Under the pieces are notes generated by a model. That model ran no database searches. It was not told the DNA's origin and saw nothing but the letters and a program-made list of their open reading frames with translations. Below, one piece after another: positions 48,301 to 59,800 of a stretch of 64,000 bases of DNA. This DNA is from Acridotheres tristis (lineage: Eukaryota; Chordata; Aves; Passeriformes; Sturnidae). The stretch lies in contig CM072919.1 in NCBI GenBank assembly GCA_037013685.1, positions 32,653,435 to 32,717,434 on the forward strand, given 5' to 3'. Every line of letters begins with the position of its first letter. Position 1 is the stretch's first letter. The translations under genes were made by a program, and so were the position numbers.

Positions 48301-51300
48301 AGCAATGTCACAGAGCTCTGCATCAGAGGCATTAGCAAGGGCTTCCTCCAGCTCCGGCTCCAGAGTCACACTTTCCAAAACGGGATCCATTGGCTTCTGC
48401 TTGGGAATCCAAGCTTTTCCTGAAAATGCAAAGGGAGTATACTCTCAGTATAGCGACAGCACCCAGTTCACAGCTACCCTTGCAGATGCATTTCTATGCT
48501 GTGAGAATTGAAAAGTAGAAAGGACAGAGGGGGCACAAGAGAAAAATCAGAAGAGAAACTGAATCCCTTTCCATCAGCTTGGTCTGAGTCCTGCGTGAAC
48601 AGAGAGGCACCTGCAGAGTTCAGCCCTTCCATCAGCACATTGGTACAGGATCGTGGCTGTTCCCAGCACAGCTCTCAGAAAGCCATGCACAGCCTGACCC
48701 TGCAGGTCCTCACTTCTCTGAAGGCTGCACAAAAGGGGGGAAGGTTTGCCAGCGCTCAAGAGAGGCCAGTAGCCTGTACCCACCACTGTGCAGGATCAGT
48801 CCTGCTGCTGAGAGACCTCTTGCTGCTAACTCCAAGTGCATATTGGCAAGGCAGATGGCACGTTAGTCAAAAGAGGCTGGAGGGGAGGTGGTGGAGGGCT
48901 CTGGCAGAAGGCAGAGACAGCACTTCATTGAAAGCATGGGATGCAAGGAAGAGCAGGCTTAGGGCAACTGGTCTAGCTCAACCCTGTTGCAAAGAGCATG
49001 CCAGATGGATACCCCTATGCTTTATCTCTCTGGACAGCAAAAGGTCAAAAAGAAGACCTATTCCCTACAATTCAAAGGTGCAATTCCACAGGTCCAGCTG
49101 GTAATGCAAACTTGTCATCTTAGCTGCTTGCTCATGGCCTTTTCCTAAGGGGGGTGCCCACACAGCCAGGAGGCTGGAACTTGGAATGCAGTGGGCTGGC
49201 TCCCTGCCAATCCCCCATCCCATTGCCCGTGGCCATCACTGGGCAAGCCACAACCCTTTCTCTGCCAGAGCTGGCTGCATCCCAGGAGGCGTGGGGCAGT
49301 GGACAGTGTTGATGGCCCTGCACAGCTGCTCCCAGCTCCTCACCACTCATGCTGCAATGGGCAGCAGATTCTTCTCAGAGGCAGAATGGGTCAGGTCTGG
49401 GATTTCACAGCAGGCATCCACCTGTGACTGCCCAAAAGAAAAGAGAGAAGCTTGTGATGTTTTAACTGTCCACAGCAGGGAGCAGTCTGCTGGGTAAATC
49501 CAGCATTGCTGGCTCAGGGGTAGAAGGGCTCTGGGAACATTTTGGAGCAGTCCCCTCCCCTAAAATAGTCCTGGAGCACTGCAGAGATAATGACTGCAAA
49601 AGGCCTGGCATAGCATGCCAGCCAGGACTATTTTTGTCACCTCTCTGAAACCAGAGTCAGTGCACCAAAAGGGAGAAACAATCCTTCTGCTCAGGGATAT
49701 GCAGAAAGGGGCTAAATTTAGCCTCAAGGAAGAAGCAACTGCACCTCAGGGTCCCCTGGGACAAAATGGAGGCTGCCATAAACAGCCTTTTGCTCCCATC
49801 TTCTTCCTGTGCACTACCACTCTGACAGAGAGAGAAGGAATCTGCCTCCTGGGACACAGCTGCTCTCACAAAAATAGGCAGTGTCATGTGCCTGCACAGC
49901 CAAGCACCTTCTGGGTATTCAGCAGCAAAATGTCTGCCCAAAATGTCTGCTTGGTGTGGAGATCTGGAACCCCTGTCCCACCAGATGTATGGCTGGGCAA
50001 ACTGTACCGTGTGTGCAATGCCAGCAGGAAACAAGAGAAACAGGGCAAACTTAATTCTGCTGCCATGCAGTAAATCCTTCTGACACCTCAGCAACATCAA
50101 AATTTCTGGGGTTTCATCTAGTTTAATTTTAATTACCTAATTTCAGTAAATTTCTAAGTTTTAGAAAGTTTTGTATCTCAGTCATGCCTTATTACAAGAT
50201 AGAACTTTAAATTAAACAGTGCATGCACGATGATGACAATGCATGATATTTTAGGTCATAACACAGTATGTCTGCACACCCCAACACCCTTCCTAGCAGC
50301 ATGGCTAGGGAGAGCACTGCCCATAACCAACTAGTAAATCACCCTCCAAACTGCAAACGTGGTGATTTATTTACAGCTTCATCACAGCTGTGAATATGTA
50401 ATTTACCATCTCTGGCTCACAGTCAATGTAAGTAGTGTCTTCTCTCAACAGCATATTACAAATTAAAATATGTTTAATACATTTGAGATCACAACAGACT
50501 GAAATATGATGATGCAGACTCAAAATGCCTGAAATACCTCTATCTCCTGCAGAACACTGCTTCTACCTTCTGGGCTAGCCAGGTGGGTAAGCAACACTGG
50601 ACTGGAGCACATCTGAAAGGTATCAAACCAGTTTTCCTGATAGAATTCAATTTACTAATTTATTTCTCTCAAGGACTACTTTTTTTTTTTTAATCTAAAA
50701 ATACTGCCTTATAGGTTTTATTAAATGAACAGATTTTGCACAAGTTCTTTATAAGACAGCCATGTGGGTCAGTAAAGAGGCACCTTTCAGAAAGATCTCA
50801 GTTAGGAAACATGCTCATACGTCCACATTTTCATGCAGTTCTTTTTCATATTGGGCAACCATTAGCATGAACAGTGCACAACCAGATCTTCTGCTGCAGA
50901 GGGATCACAGTACAGAGGGAGACACAACAGCTGAAAAGCTGCTGAGAAGCTCCTGGAATGCAGGGGCAGGGACTGACCAGACTATGTCCCATGTCAGATG
51001 ATATTCAGAGTTCTAACGGGAACAGGAAAGTCGCTTGGATAATGTATCATATACAAGGAGAATAGCAAAAGATGCCAGAATAAGAGAAAAAAAAGAGGCA
51101 GAAGAAAACCCCTGCTCACAAGCCTCCGGGCCATGCAGAACAGGAGTGCAGCAGCTGCTGTAGGGTATGGTGCAGGAAGACACAAACAAGCAATCTGCAG
51201 GAGACTGGGAAATAAGGCTGGGGTTGTCAAGAGATGATGAAAACTAGATGGGAATGCTGGGCATCACTACAACTGTGCAAAGCTGTGGAGTTTCTCTATG

Positions 51301-53825
51301 GTGAGTAACTCATAGTGTCGGGATGGAGTGTGAAAGGCAATGGTGAAACATGCTGCTTAACATGAGGAGCTAACAGGAGAACAGGGCAAGGAGGGACAAG
51401 AGAAGACAGAAGATGATTTCTTTCCAGACCCTGATACAGATACAGTGGCATGGGGATGGCAGAAGGCTGCACAGTGGTACAGCTTCTGTAAAGCATTTAA
51501 CAACATATCAGGTGGTGCCCAAATCGGCAAGCATAGGGGCCTCTTGTCTAGCTGGGGCTAGACAGCAGACAGAGCACATACACAACCCCAGTAGTGTCAA
51601 AAAAGAAGTGTTGTTTTATCAACACAGGTCAGACACAACCCTTCTGCTGCTGTGCACCCACTGTGCCTTCACTGTGATGCACCCAGCATGATACAAAGGA
51701 TGACCATACCTCTCTTTTCCCCCGTGAAAGGAACCAGGTCTTCTCTGTCTTTAATGTCCTTTGCCTGCTGTTCTAGGTGGGCCATGAGCTCTTCCCTTTT
51801 GAATGGGCCAGTTGGTGGCTTTTGCGTCTGATCCCGCTGCCTGAGCCCTGCTGGCAACAGTGCATTCTAGACATGGAGGTGAGAAACACAGGTTATCTCT
51901 GCAGGCCACAATCCCTATCTGTCAAACACTCTCCCCTCTGCACTTCCCTCATTACACCACTCTTCTCCCACATTGCTGGACAATTTGCTTCTCCTTCTGT
52001 CAAAGGTTAGTTTCATCCAGACCCACTGATTCCCACATCATCCAGGACATGTGATGCTCCTCTTCCGCCTTCAGTTTTAAATGCTGCCTAGTAGATGTTT
52101 CTCTGCAATATCATCTCCAGCCCTTTCTTTCTGGAGGCTCTCAGCCAGCTTCTCCCCACTATATGAGTCTCTTCAAGTGCCCACAATGCCCCATGAAAAG
52201 AATCAATTCAGTTAAATCTCATGATCTTTCACAGAGCAGATCAGAGAGTTGTGGTGGTCTCTTCTGCCTTTCATGATCCATCACAAAACTACAGAGAGGG
52301 TCTCACAGAGAAGACCACTTGGTTGCAAAGCAAAACCCCTGTGAACTTCAGCCTCTTTTCAAGCTGCCTCCTTGTTATTCAGTCACGTAAGCCACCACGG
52401 GAAGTTGGTTTGTGCTTGACACATATGGCACGTAAACACCTGCTTATATTTAAATATAGAACAGCCTTAATGCAGTAAGTAAGACTATTCCGAGATTTGA
52501 CACTAAGCATGTTCTTTAAAGCTTTACTGGATAGAAGTCAACGTTTACTTTTTAAGACATCCAAGGTGATGCTGAACAACATACTGATTTTTCTATGCCT
52601 TCCTGATAAAAGTAGTTCATTATAATTTATATCTGTATCAGTGAAAAGCCTGGGAAGGAAAATTACTAATAGGAAGCAGTTAGACCTGGGCAACTTCGAA
52701 GGGCAACAGAGAAGTGTGTGAATTGCACAAGCAGGGAGGCATAGGAGACAGCTTGCTTCCACAGGCTTCATGCTGTGACAGGGAACTATGCAATCTTCAA
52801 GCTGACTACACCTGAACTGACAGATGTCAATAGTTATTTTACCTTTCTTCATCTTTCACAGAATACTGCCTGACTCTGTGCCTTCTGAGGTAGCTGTAGC
52901 CAGCCCATCAGCCCATACACTTAATCCCAGGAGCTAGCTTGCCAGCTCTCAAATATTTTCCTGCATTGCAATTAAAAATACTGATGATGCAATCTACACC
53001 ACCCATAATTTACTTCAGAAAGACTAACTGCATGTTGCAGGAAAAATTTGTCACTTGGCAGTGCCCAAGCTCCTCGAGTAACTTTGCCATAGGCCAGAGG
53101 TCTGCCAGTTGGCTCTGCACATCCCCTGCAACAGGACAGTGCTGGCTCCAAAACCTTCCACCAGCTTGGCACCAGCAGACCCCATGTTTGCGTATGTGCA
53201 GCTCCTGCTGATGCTAGGAGGTTACTAAAAATAAACTGTCCCACTTTGCAAAACTCTGGGATTTGGATTTCTGCCTAAGTGGGGGAAAATGCAGGCCATT
53301 TGAAGTTCGTTATAAAAAGCCCAAACCCGAAATACCAAAAACCACAGAAAACCCTCAAACCAAGCAACCCACAAAACATTCCCTCCAAGGTGGTATGATC
53401 AGAAACAGAGATCCACTTTCCACCGGATTACTGCCCTGCACCAGCACTGGCTCATATTGCTGCTGCAAGTCACAGTTGCTCGTCACATCAGGAAAAGGGC
53501 AAGAAAACAGAAACAAAGACACACATGTAGACTGTGCTTCCAATGGCAAAAAAACTCTTCTGTATATCTGCAGCCAGTGTCTTCCACTCTTGCACCAAGT
53601 ACAGGCTCTGCAAAGGATCCCACTGAAATACAGATTACTAATGCAGTCCACTCCCCCACAATTACTAAGATTCACTGCCTAGCACCTCAATTAAAAATTA
53701 CTTACGTCAGGATCCAGTTCTTCCAGTTCATTCTCTAACTTCCTGAGCTCCTCTTCCGTCAGAGCTCCAAGGATCTGATCTTCATCTAGGTCTCGATATT
53801 TTTCTAGCTCCTTTCTGTAAGACAT
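39300..53825 (-). CDS. TMOD1: TMOD1, tropomodulin-1
   Basis: Caps the pointed (slow-growing) end of actin filaments together with tropomyosin. It sets thin-filament length in striated muscle and supports the red-cell membrane skeleton and lens fibres. Nine coding exons (53825-53706, 51866-51710, 48419-48300, 45842-45753, 45323-45193, 43634-43527, 41999-41856, 41417-41273, 39364-39300) join in frame to 359 codons plus TAG, exactly the usual length. The N-terminal tropomyosin- and actin-binding half (residues 1 to about 160) includes [16 protein letters not shown] and [13 protein letters not shown]. The leucine-rich-repeat half (about 160-344) includes [33 protein letters not shown] and [14 protein letters not shown]. 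All splice junctions keep phase. Identification is secure by recognised sequence; TMOD2-4 are excluded by the overall match and the gene neighbourhood. Confidence 0.98.
41273..41417 (-). CDS. TMOD1: TMOD1 coding exon (residues 291-338 plus 1 base)
   Basis: Encodes [20 protein letters not shown], then [20 protein letters not shown], then AMMSNNDL (end of the repeat domain and C-terminal helix). The acceptor ends CAAAAG, donor GTGAGT, phase 1. Confidence 0.97.
41856..41999 (-). CDS. TMOD1: TMOD1 coding exon (residues 243-290)
   Basis: Encodes [20 protein letters not shown], then [20 protein letters not shown], then VELRIDNQ (leucine-rich repeats). Acceptor CCACAG, donor GTAAAG, phase 0. Confidence 0.97.
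43527..43634 (-). CDS. TMOD1: TMOD1 coding exon (residues 207-242)
   Basis: Encodes [20 protein letters not shown] and then [16 protein letters not shown] (leucine-rich repeat). Acceptor GTCACAG, donor GTAAGT, phase 0. Confidence 0.97.
45193..45323 (-). CDS. TMOD1: TMOD1 coding exon (residues 163-206)
   Basis: Encodes [20 protein letters not shown], then [20 protein letters not shown], then NIM, entering the leucine-rich repeats. Acceptor CTGCAG. The donor is ATG-GTATTT, weaker than consensus, phase 0. The last residue is Met where human has Arg (NNIRNIPIP). Confidence 0.95.
45753..45842 (-). CDS. TMOD1: TMOD1 coding exon (residues 133-162 plus 1 base)
   Basis: Encodes [20 protein letters not shown] and then TIVNKEGLN. 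Acceptor CTGTAG, donor GTAAGT, phase 1. Confidence 0.97.
47168..47238. repeat. Imperfect direct repeat of about 26 bp, 45 bp apart
   Basis: An ATCCCTGCTAAACAGGG-AGGAGCAA block at 47168 recurs as ATCCTGCTAAGCAGGC-AGGAGCAA at 47213. Each copy contains a CCTGCT/AGCAGG-like inverted core. It is a local duplication in a TMOD1 intron. Confidence 0.7.
48300..48419 (-). CDS. TMOD1: TMOD1 coding exon (residues 93-132 plus 1 base)
   Basis: Encodes [20 protein letters not shown] and then [19 protein letters not shown], including the second tropomyosin-binding region. Acceptor TTTTCAG, donor GTAAAA, phase 1. Confidence 0.97.
51710..51866 (-). CDS. TMOD1: TMOD1 coding exon (residues 41-92 plus 1 base)
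   Basis: Encodes [20 protein letters not shown], then [20 protein letters not shown], then [12 protein letters not shown] (tropomyosin-dependent actin-capping region). Acceptor TCTAG, donor GTATGG, phase 1. Confidence 0.97.
53706..53825 (-). CDS. TMOD1: TMOD1 first coding exon (residues 1-40)
   Basis: Encodes [20 protein letters not shown] and then [20 protein letters not shown], the first tropomyosin-binding segment. Donor GTAAGT, phase 0. The ATG is preceded on minus by TCTAAG, and the exon extends upstream as 5'UTR to an acceptor at about 53870. Confidence 0.97.
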
Positions 53826-53869
53826 CTTAGAGGAGTCTCGTGGATCTCACTTCTAAGCTGTAACAGAAC
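53826..53869 (-). other. TMOD1: TMOD1 5'UTR portion of the first coding exon
   Basis: On minus a long T tract ending ATGTCAG (acceptor at 53870-53871) begins this exon 44 bases before the ATG. A second possible acceptor, TTACAG, would start it at 53857. Either shows that the true first exon lies further upstream. Confidence 0.7.
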
Positions 53870-56800
53870 CTGACATAAAAAAAAAAGAAGCGTTAACACT
53901 GAACACATGAAGCATGATGCTACAGCCCACCTGGCTGGGGAAGACTGAGCACCCCAGAGTTGCATTTTATTTATGCTAAAAGCATGGCTGATTTCAAAAG
54001 ATTGCTCACATCCTACACACACATAATCACCCAGGGACGTGAGAGCAGCGCAGCTCCGGCAGCACATTGCCCCATCACGGATTTACAGGGCAAGACTAAG
54101 GAATTTCTTTGTACAGGACCCTGCCTAGGGATGTCTTTCTGCAAGCAGTGCTAGATGTTAATGAAGCGTCCTAGGCATTTCTTTCTTTGAAGGACAATAA
54201 ACCAAAAGTCAGAGTATGCGGCTCTCATGTCCTTACAAGCCCCCAGTAACACGGCTCTGCACATGGCACTCCAGACAACATGTTACCAGATGGGAAAACA
54301 GATTTGTAGCACCACTGAGTACCTCTGAGCCCTGAAAAGCTCCACAAGGCTCCAGTGCATGGCTCTTCTTCCCATGTTTTAAAGCCACAAGGAGATCAGG
54401 AAGTATTATCCACTCAGATTCAGGAGGCTGCCAGTTAAATGTGCTATTTAGTGACTCACCTTTCCTGAGACAACACATGTTTGCACTGCTGCCAGCTAAG
54501 CAGCTGACCTGTGTGCTACTGCACGTTCTAAACCAGTCCTTCGAGAAGCGAGGTGAATGGTCTATCCGGATAATCCCTCCTGACCCTGAGATTTGGTCCG
54601 TGTCTCCTAATATAATGCACCATACACAATCATATGCATGTAACTAGACCTGTGCAAGGAAAAAGACTGCAGAGACCAAGGTCAATGTGTTTAAAATATG
54701 CAGGTGGGTTAAACGTACACTCAGCACAACACACAAAAGCATATCCAGCTCTGCTCTTTTGCTGACAATCTCCTTCTGCTCCACAGCACTGCCTGTAAAT
54801 TTTTTTTTTTCATTTTTTTGGCTCTGTTTATGCAGAGAATAATGAGCCATAGATAATTTAAAGTGACTTTTCTTAAAGTTTTGCTACTCTTTTGAGTGAC
54901 ATTTACACTAAAAATAACAGCAAGGCCTGTGTATTTTTTTTTGAGTTTCTCTAAATGGACTCTTTTCAGCTCCTGTGGAGCATCAGAGCCCTACCCTGAA
55001 TCACATCTCTCCAGCTTTGCTAGACCCCTCAGGACAGATTATGCTCTTATGATCACTCTTCATTTGTGGAGAAGTTTCTTTATACAAGTTACAGCACAGC
55101 TGCTCTTCCAGATAGGAAAATTATCTTTAGCTTGGTCACAAAAGGGCACAGTAATGCACACATGCTTGTTCAACATCAAGCCCTTAAATTTAGAAGCTGT
55201 CATCTTGTCAGACGTTTGGTTCCCCACTAGTGTGATGGCAATTCCTGCATCACTCACATTCCTGCCACTCGCCACTTAGGAGGTGAAGAGTGAGGAGATG
55301 GTGCCTTCTTGATGGTAGAAACAGCCCCTGAAGCTCCCTCAGCTGGGAACTGGGGGATGAAAATCAGCTTTTCATTGGGCTGGTTTGCTCCAAGCAGCGA
55401 CCACCAGCCTGTAGGCACCGGAGCCAAGGGCAGCCAAAAGGGTGGAGAGGCAGCAGGAGCGATGGGGATCAGTGGGTCTGACTGAGTGAGGTGGAAGGAA
55501 CCCCACACTCCTATGCTTCACCAGTGCCCTTCAGCCCTCAGAGCAGGGCTCTTCAAGGTGGCAGGCAGAGCCACTCACCAGCCAGCCTACAAGTCATGTC
55601 CAGCAGTGCAGCCCTGCAAGCCTGCCTTTCTTGCAGGCAGAGAAACAGGCAGAACTTTTACTGCAGTTACTCATGAGCACTGATGTGGGAGATCCTATAA
55701 AACCAGCCTGGACTCGGATCTGGATATATGCTGTGCTACTGTGGCCTTAGATTGGGTGCAAGAGCCATGACTAGCCTGGATTTCATATGTCATGTGCAGT
55801 TTTGACAATTCTGCTGTGGAAGGATCTGGTGCTAGGAGCAAGCAGGAAGGCAGAGAATAACCCACCCCAGGCTGCTAAATTCGCTATAATGGCTTAAAAT
55901 ACCCACACCTGCCATACACATAGCAATATCTGTCTTGGCCACATGAAGACAACTATTCCCAGAGACAGCCACAGACCCCTCCCAGGAGCGCAGGCAAGAC
56001 TGCAAGCAGGGGCCTGTTTGGGACCAGAGTGCAGCCCCCAGGGTGACCTTGTGCCTCCCTCCAGAAGGACAGAGATGTCAGCACCGAGAGGCGAAAGGCA
56101 GCACAGACATGGGATGTCAGTGCACACAGGCAATGCTCCTGGAAAACGCTTCAGGTTTCAAAGCATCTTGCAGAGATATGAAGCTGGGGCTGCATATAGC
56201 AAAGGCCCTGAGGGTTGAAGACAGGTGCAGAGTCTGCTGAAACGTAGCTGAAATCCCCGTGGGGAGAATTAAATTTGCTACATACCTCAAAGAGAGGTGT
56301 TGGGGGGCTGGTGCAGCCGGACAGCGCTGGCACCTCGCACATCTCCCGCTGGGAGCACACTGAAATGACTGCTGGTCAGGAGCACCAGCCTTGCCCGTGG
56401 CAGCAGGACATTCTGTACTGCTCCCCTGCCTGCAGAACCAGCCGTTCAGCATCGTGTCCTCCAGCACAGCCTCCAGGACCAGTATGTTCACTGCTCCCTT
56501 ATCTCCACATCCCAGGCCTCTTCTATCTTATCTTGCTAATGAGTGCTGGGAGAAAAGGCAAACCAGCCCATCTGCTGTAAATGGCAAGGGGGCTTTGAAC
56601 TGCCAAAGATAAGAAAGCAGGTAAATTCTGCCTAAGTGTAATTATTTTTGTTGAGAGTACTGAAACACCCACCACCATCACCAGCAGTTCTCCCTGACTT
56701 GTGCTGCAGTACAAGCATGGTTTAACGCAGGCGTCACCTTCACCTGAACTCAAACTAAACAAGATCCTTCAGCGCAACTTGAGTTCTCACTCTTTTTCAT

Positions 56801-59800
56801 TAACCCTATTACTCTTCATTCAATCAACTAAGGAAGCATCACAAAAGAAGTGCAATATACAGATACTGCACAGAACTGACACTGTTGCAACTTTAAGTCC
56901 TCAAAACACTGAAATTCATATAGATTACAAAGATAGCAAGACGTTAGGTCTCTTTGTTCAAAGTACTTGTCAGACACATGGGAAGACAGCCCAAGCACTT
57001 GCACTTGGTAAGTCTGAAGAGCACAGGTTGGAATGCACAACAATAATTAAAACTGCTAGAGGAGAAAAATTTAATTGGATGGGAGATAATAAAAAAGAGA
57101 AGGCTGTTCTCACCGTGAATATGGGAAAATAACATTTCTGATCATGAGGGGGATAGAACAGTTTCTTTCTGAAGGATTCAAAAATGCTGAGCAAACAAAT
57201 AAAAACAAGTGAAAATGAAAAGCATCTTGTACAATACTGGAAATAACTCTTTCACAGAGCTGTGCACTGGTACAGCCCCCTGCAGCATCATGACCTTTTT
57301 GGGGTACCACAGAAACTTGAGAGCAGCACTGACGTCTGCACAGGGAAACGGTGGAAACCCATCTGGGAAAGTGGCCCACGTGGCCCACTGTGTGTCACCC
57401 CCAGCCAAGGGCAGGCATCAGTACTTGGTTGTGCTCCTCAGGTGGGCAAGCAAGGAGGGCAGAAATGGGCTTAGCAGCAGGCTGCTTGGGGAGGCCGTGG
57501 AGCAGCACCCATGCTGCCGAGTCAAAGGGTCTGCTGGATTATCCCCCTGTGACCCGACAGCCCCAGGAAAAAGAACAAACGAGGAAGAACTGGTTAAAGT
57601 GACAGGAACAGCAGCAGTACAAATTTCAAGAAAATACAAAAACGTCACAGTGAAAGCCAGGGGTGCTGTGTCAGGAAAGCTGGGCGACACATCATCTGGT
57701 GCACACTGGGCCAGGCAGCCCAGAGCCGCCCGCACAACTTCCCTCGAGCACCAGCATGCCAACACCAGGACACCACAGAAAGCACTTCCTTTCAGCAAAA
57801 TGCAGGGAGAAAGACCAACTAACCTCAGCAAAGGTGCAGGACTTTCTAGGGATAAATTCTCTTATCAGTCCCAGCCAACCCTGACTCTGGGGGTCTGTGC
57901 AGGCTGCAGCATGCAGCCACCATGCCCAAGGCTCAGCATGTGGGAGGGTTTGGGGCGTCCCTGGTCACCACCACACCAACCAACCACCAAAGGCAGAGGA
58001 CAGGAATTCTATGTACTCAGCAACATAATGAGAACCAGGCCTGAAAAAACCATACTTGCCCCAGACAACCACTGAATTTACCATAAAATCTTTCCTGTGC
58101 TCTGAAATGTGAAAGCAGACCATGGGGCTTGGGTTTTGGGATAAGGAGGTAGCCATGCATGGCCAGCATAACTATTGATGATTCTTGAAAAAACTGCCAA
58201 GTTTAAAGGCAGAAGTCTTTCCACGATGAAAAAGTATTTAAGGAGCAGTGAAGGCGGAAATTCATATAATGAGGGATGGCTTGAAAACTGTTCCTGTTTG
58301 ACTCACACGGGGTTTTGATTTATGAGATTTTTTTTTACAGCTTAAGTATAAGCCTGAGTCAAAGTTCAGAACTATTATTTTTCCGGTATAAAAATAACAA
58401 ACCAATATCAAATGTCCCCTCTATAGTTGCTACAATCAGCTTTTTTTCCCTTTTGTTTGACTTGCAGCATAACTTAAACGCCAGGATCTGGGGTTTTTGT
58501 GATGGAGGAGCTATACGTACCTCAAGTGACCATTTCCTATAAATTCAAGAGAAGTTAGATACTTTCTGTCCATATGCTTAAATCTCAGTGAGTAACCTAG
58601 GTGCAGATCTAAGATGCATGCTGTGCTGATGAGAGGAACAATCACCTCCAGTTTGTTTCTAAGTGAAAACTTAGAAACTTCTTATGTGGTCAGTCCTCTG
58701 ACAAACGTGAATGCTACACATGTGTGCAAAGGGTCTGTCAGCCTAGGGGATCTCCTTTGTCTGACAGTCAGGAAATGAAGGAGAGCAGGGGCACTTGCAC
58801 AGTGATCTAAGGCAAGGCAGGGGGTACCAGAAGCTCTTGGAGGAGGTGTAGCTGTAACACACATAGTGCTGGAGCAGGCATGGTGGGGATGTAGAGATGA
58901 AGGAGATAAATCCACCAAAAAGTGAGTCTCTGCTGATTCTCCCCTCCTGGGACATCTTTCAAACCCTGAACTTGCATCCCAACATAATTGGATGCTGGTG
59001 ACTCCATGGTCAACCCTTCTTTTTGAGTCACTGGGCAACCAAACATAACCAGTTCCCTGCAGTTTCAAGAACTGGCCAACAAATCATGGCCAGATCCAGT
59101 AGCATCAAGGAAAAAGATGCACATCAGCTCCTACTGAGACCACATATAAAAATGTGAAACTACATGAATTGTGCAATACCCAGGAGGAAATCAGAGCAGA
59201 GCAGGGGTTGGATCCATGCCCAGTGTCATCACACAGCCATACACAACAGAAGTGTTCACTGCTGGATGCCTGCAATCACGATTTGCCCTGCTCACAAGGG
59301 AAGTCAGTGCAGGTGTGCTGGTACAGGTGTGTCTCCTCCCAGCACACTCACACCTCGGCCCCACAGTCCCTTCTTTCACAGACACAACTCTGGCCCAGTA
59401 GCACCTTTGCAAGTGACTACATGCTCTGCACCTGAGGTACAGACATTCAAAAGTTTACAACACTTCAATTGAACATTGTTCTCCTAAAAATGAAAGGAAT
59501 ATAAATGCTTAAGTCCAGTCCTTTAAGGTAATGGTCTGCACATTTCTGTAGGTCCCTTTTCAAGCAGATCTCATTTTACCAGTCAGAGAGGAAAGCATCA
59601 TTTTAACAAGACATAAACACACACCCAGGATGCAGCATCAAGCACTGTTGGCCTGCCTGGACTCTGCACCACCACCTTGAATGTACAAGATATTGAAAAC
59701 TCTTGTTAAAGCTACAAAAGACTTTCAGTAGACTGTGCTCTGGGCTTGAAGTCCAAGCTGTCTAGCCAAGAGACCCCCACGGGATACTGGAAGGGGAAAC

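Larger units (their letters stand above)
39365..53705 (-). other. TMOD1: TMOD1 introns between coding exons
   Basis: Introns are 39365-41272, 41418-41855, 42000-43526, 43635-45192, 45324-45752, 45843-48299, 48420-51709 and 51867-53705. The only repeats I can name are a short imperfect GT run (about 42847-42867), GATCA repeats near 42562-42576, and a local duplication at 47168-47238. Open frames up to 198 codons (48508-49104 plus) are present without recognisable similarity. No RNA gene is recognised. Confidence 0.6.

Noticed and set aside
48508..49104. 198-codon plus-strand open frame in a TMOD1 intron
   Set aside because: No recognisable domain or similarity, antisense to TMOD1, and no splice or promoter support; likely chance.
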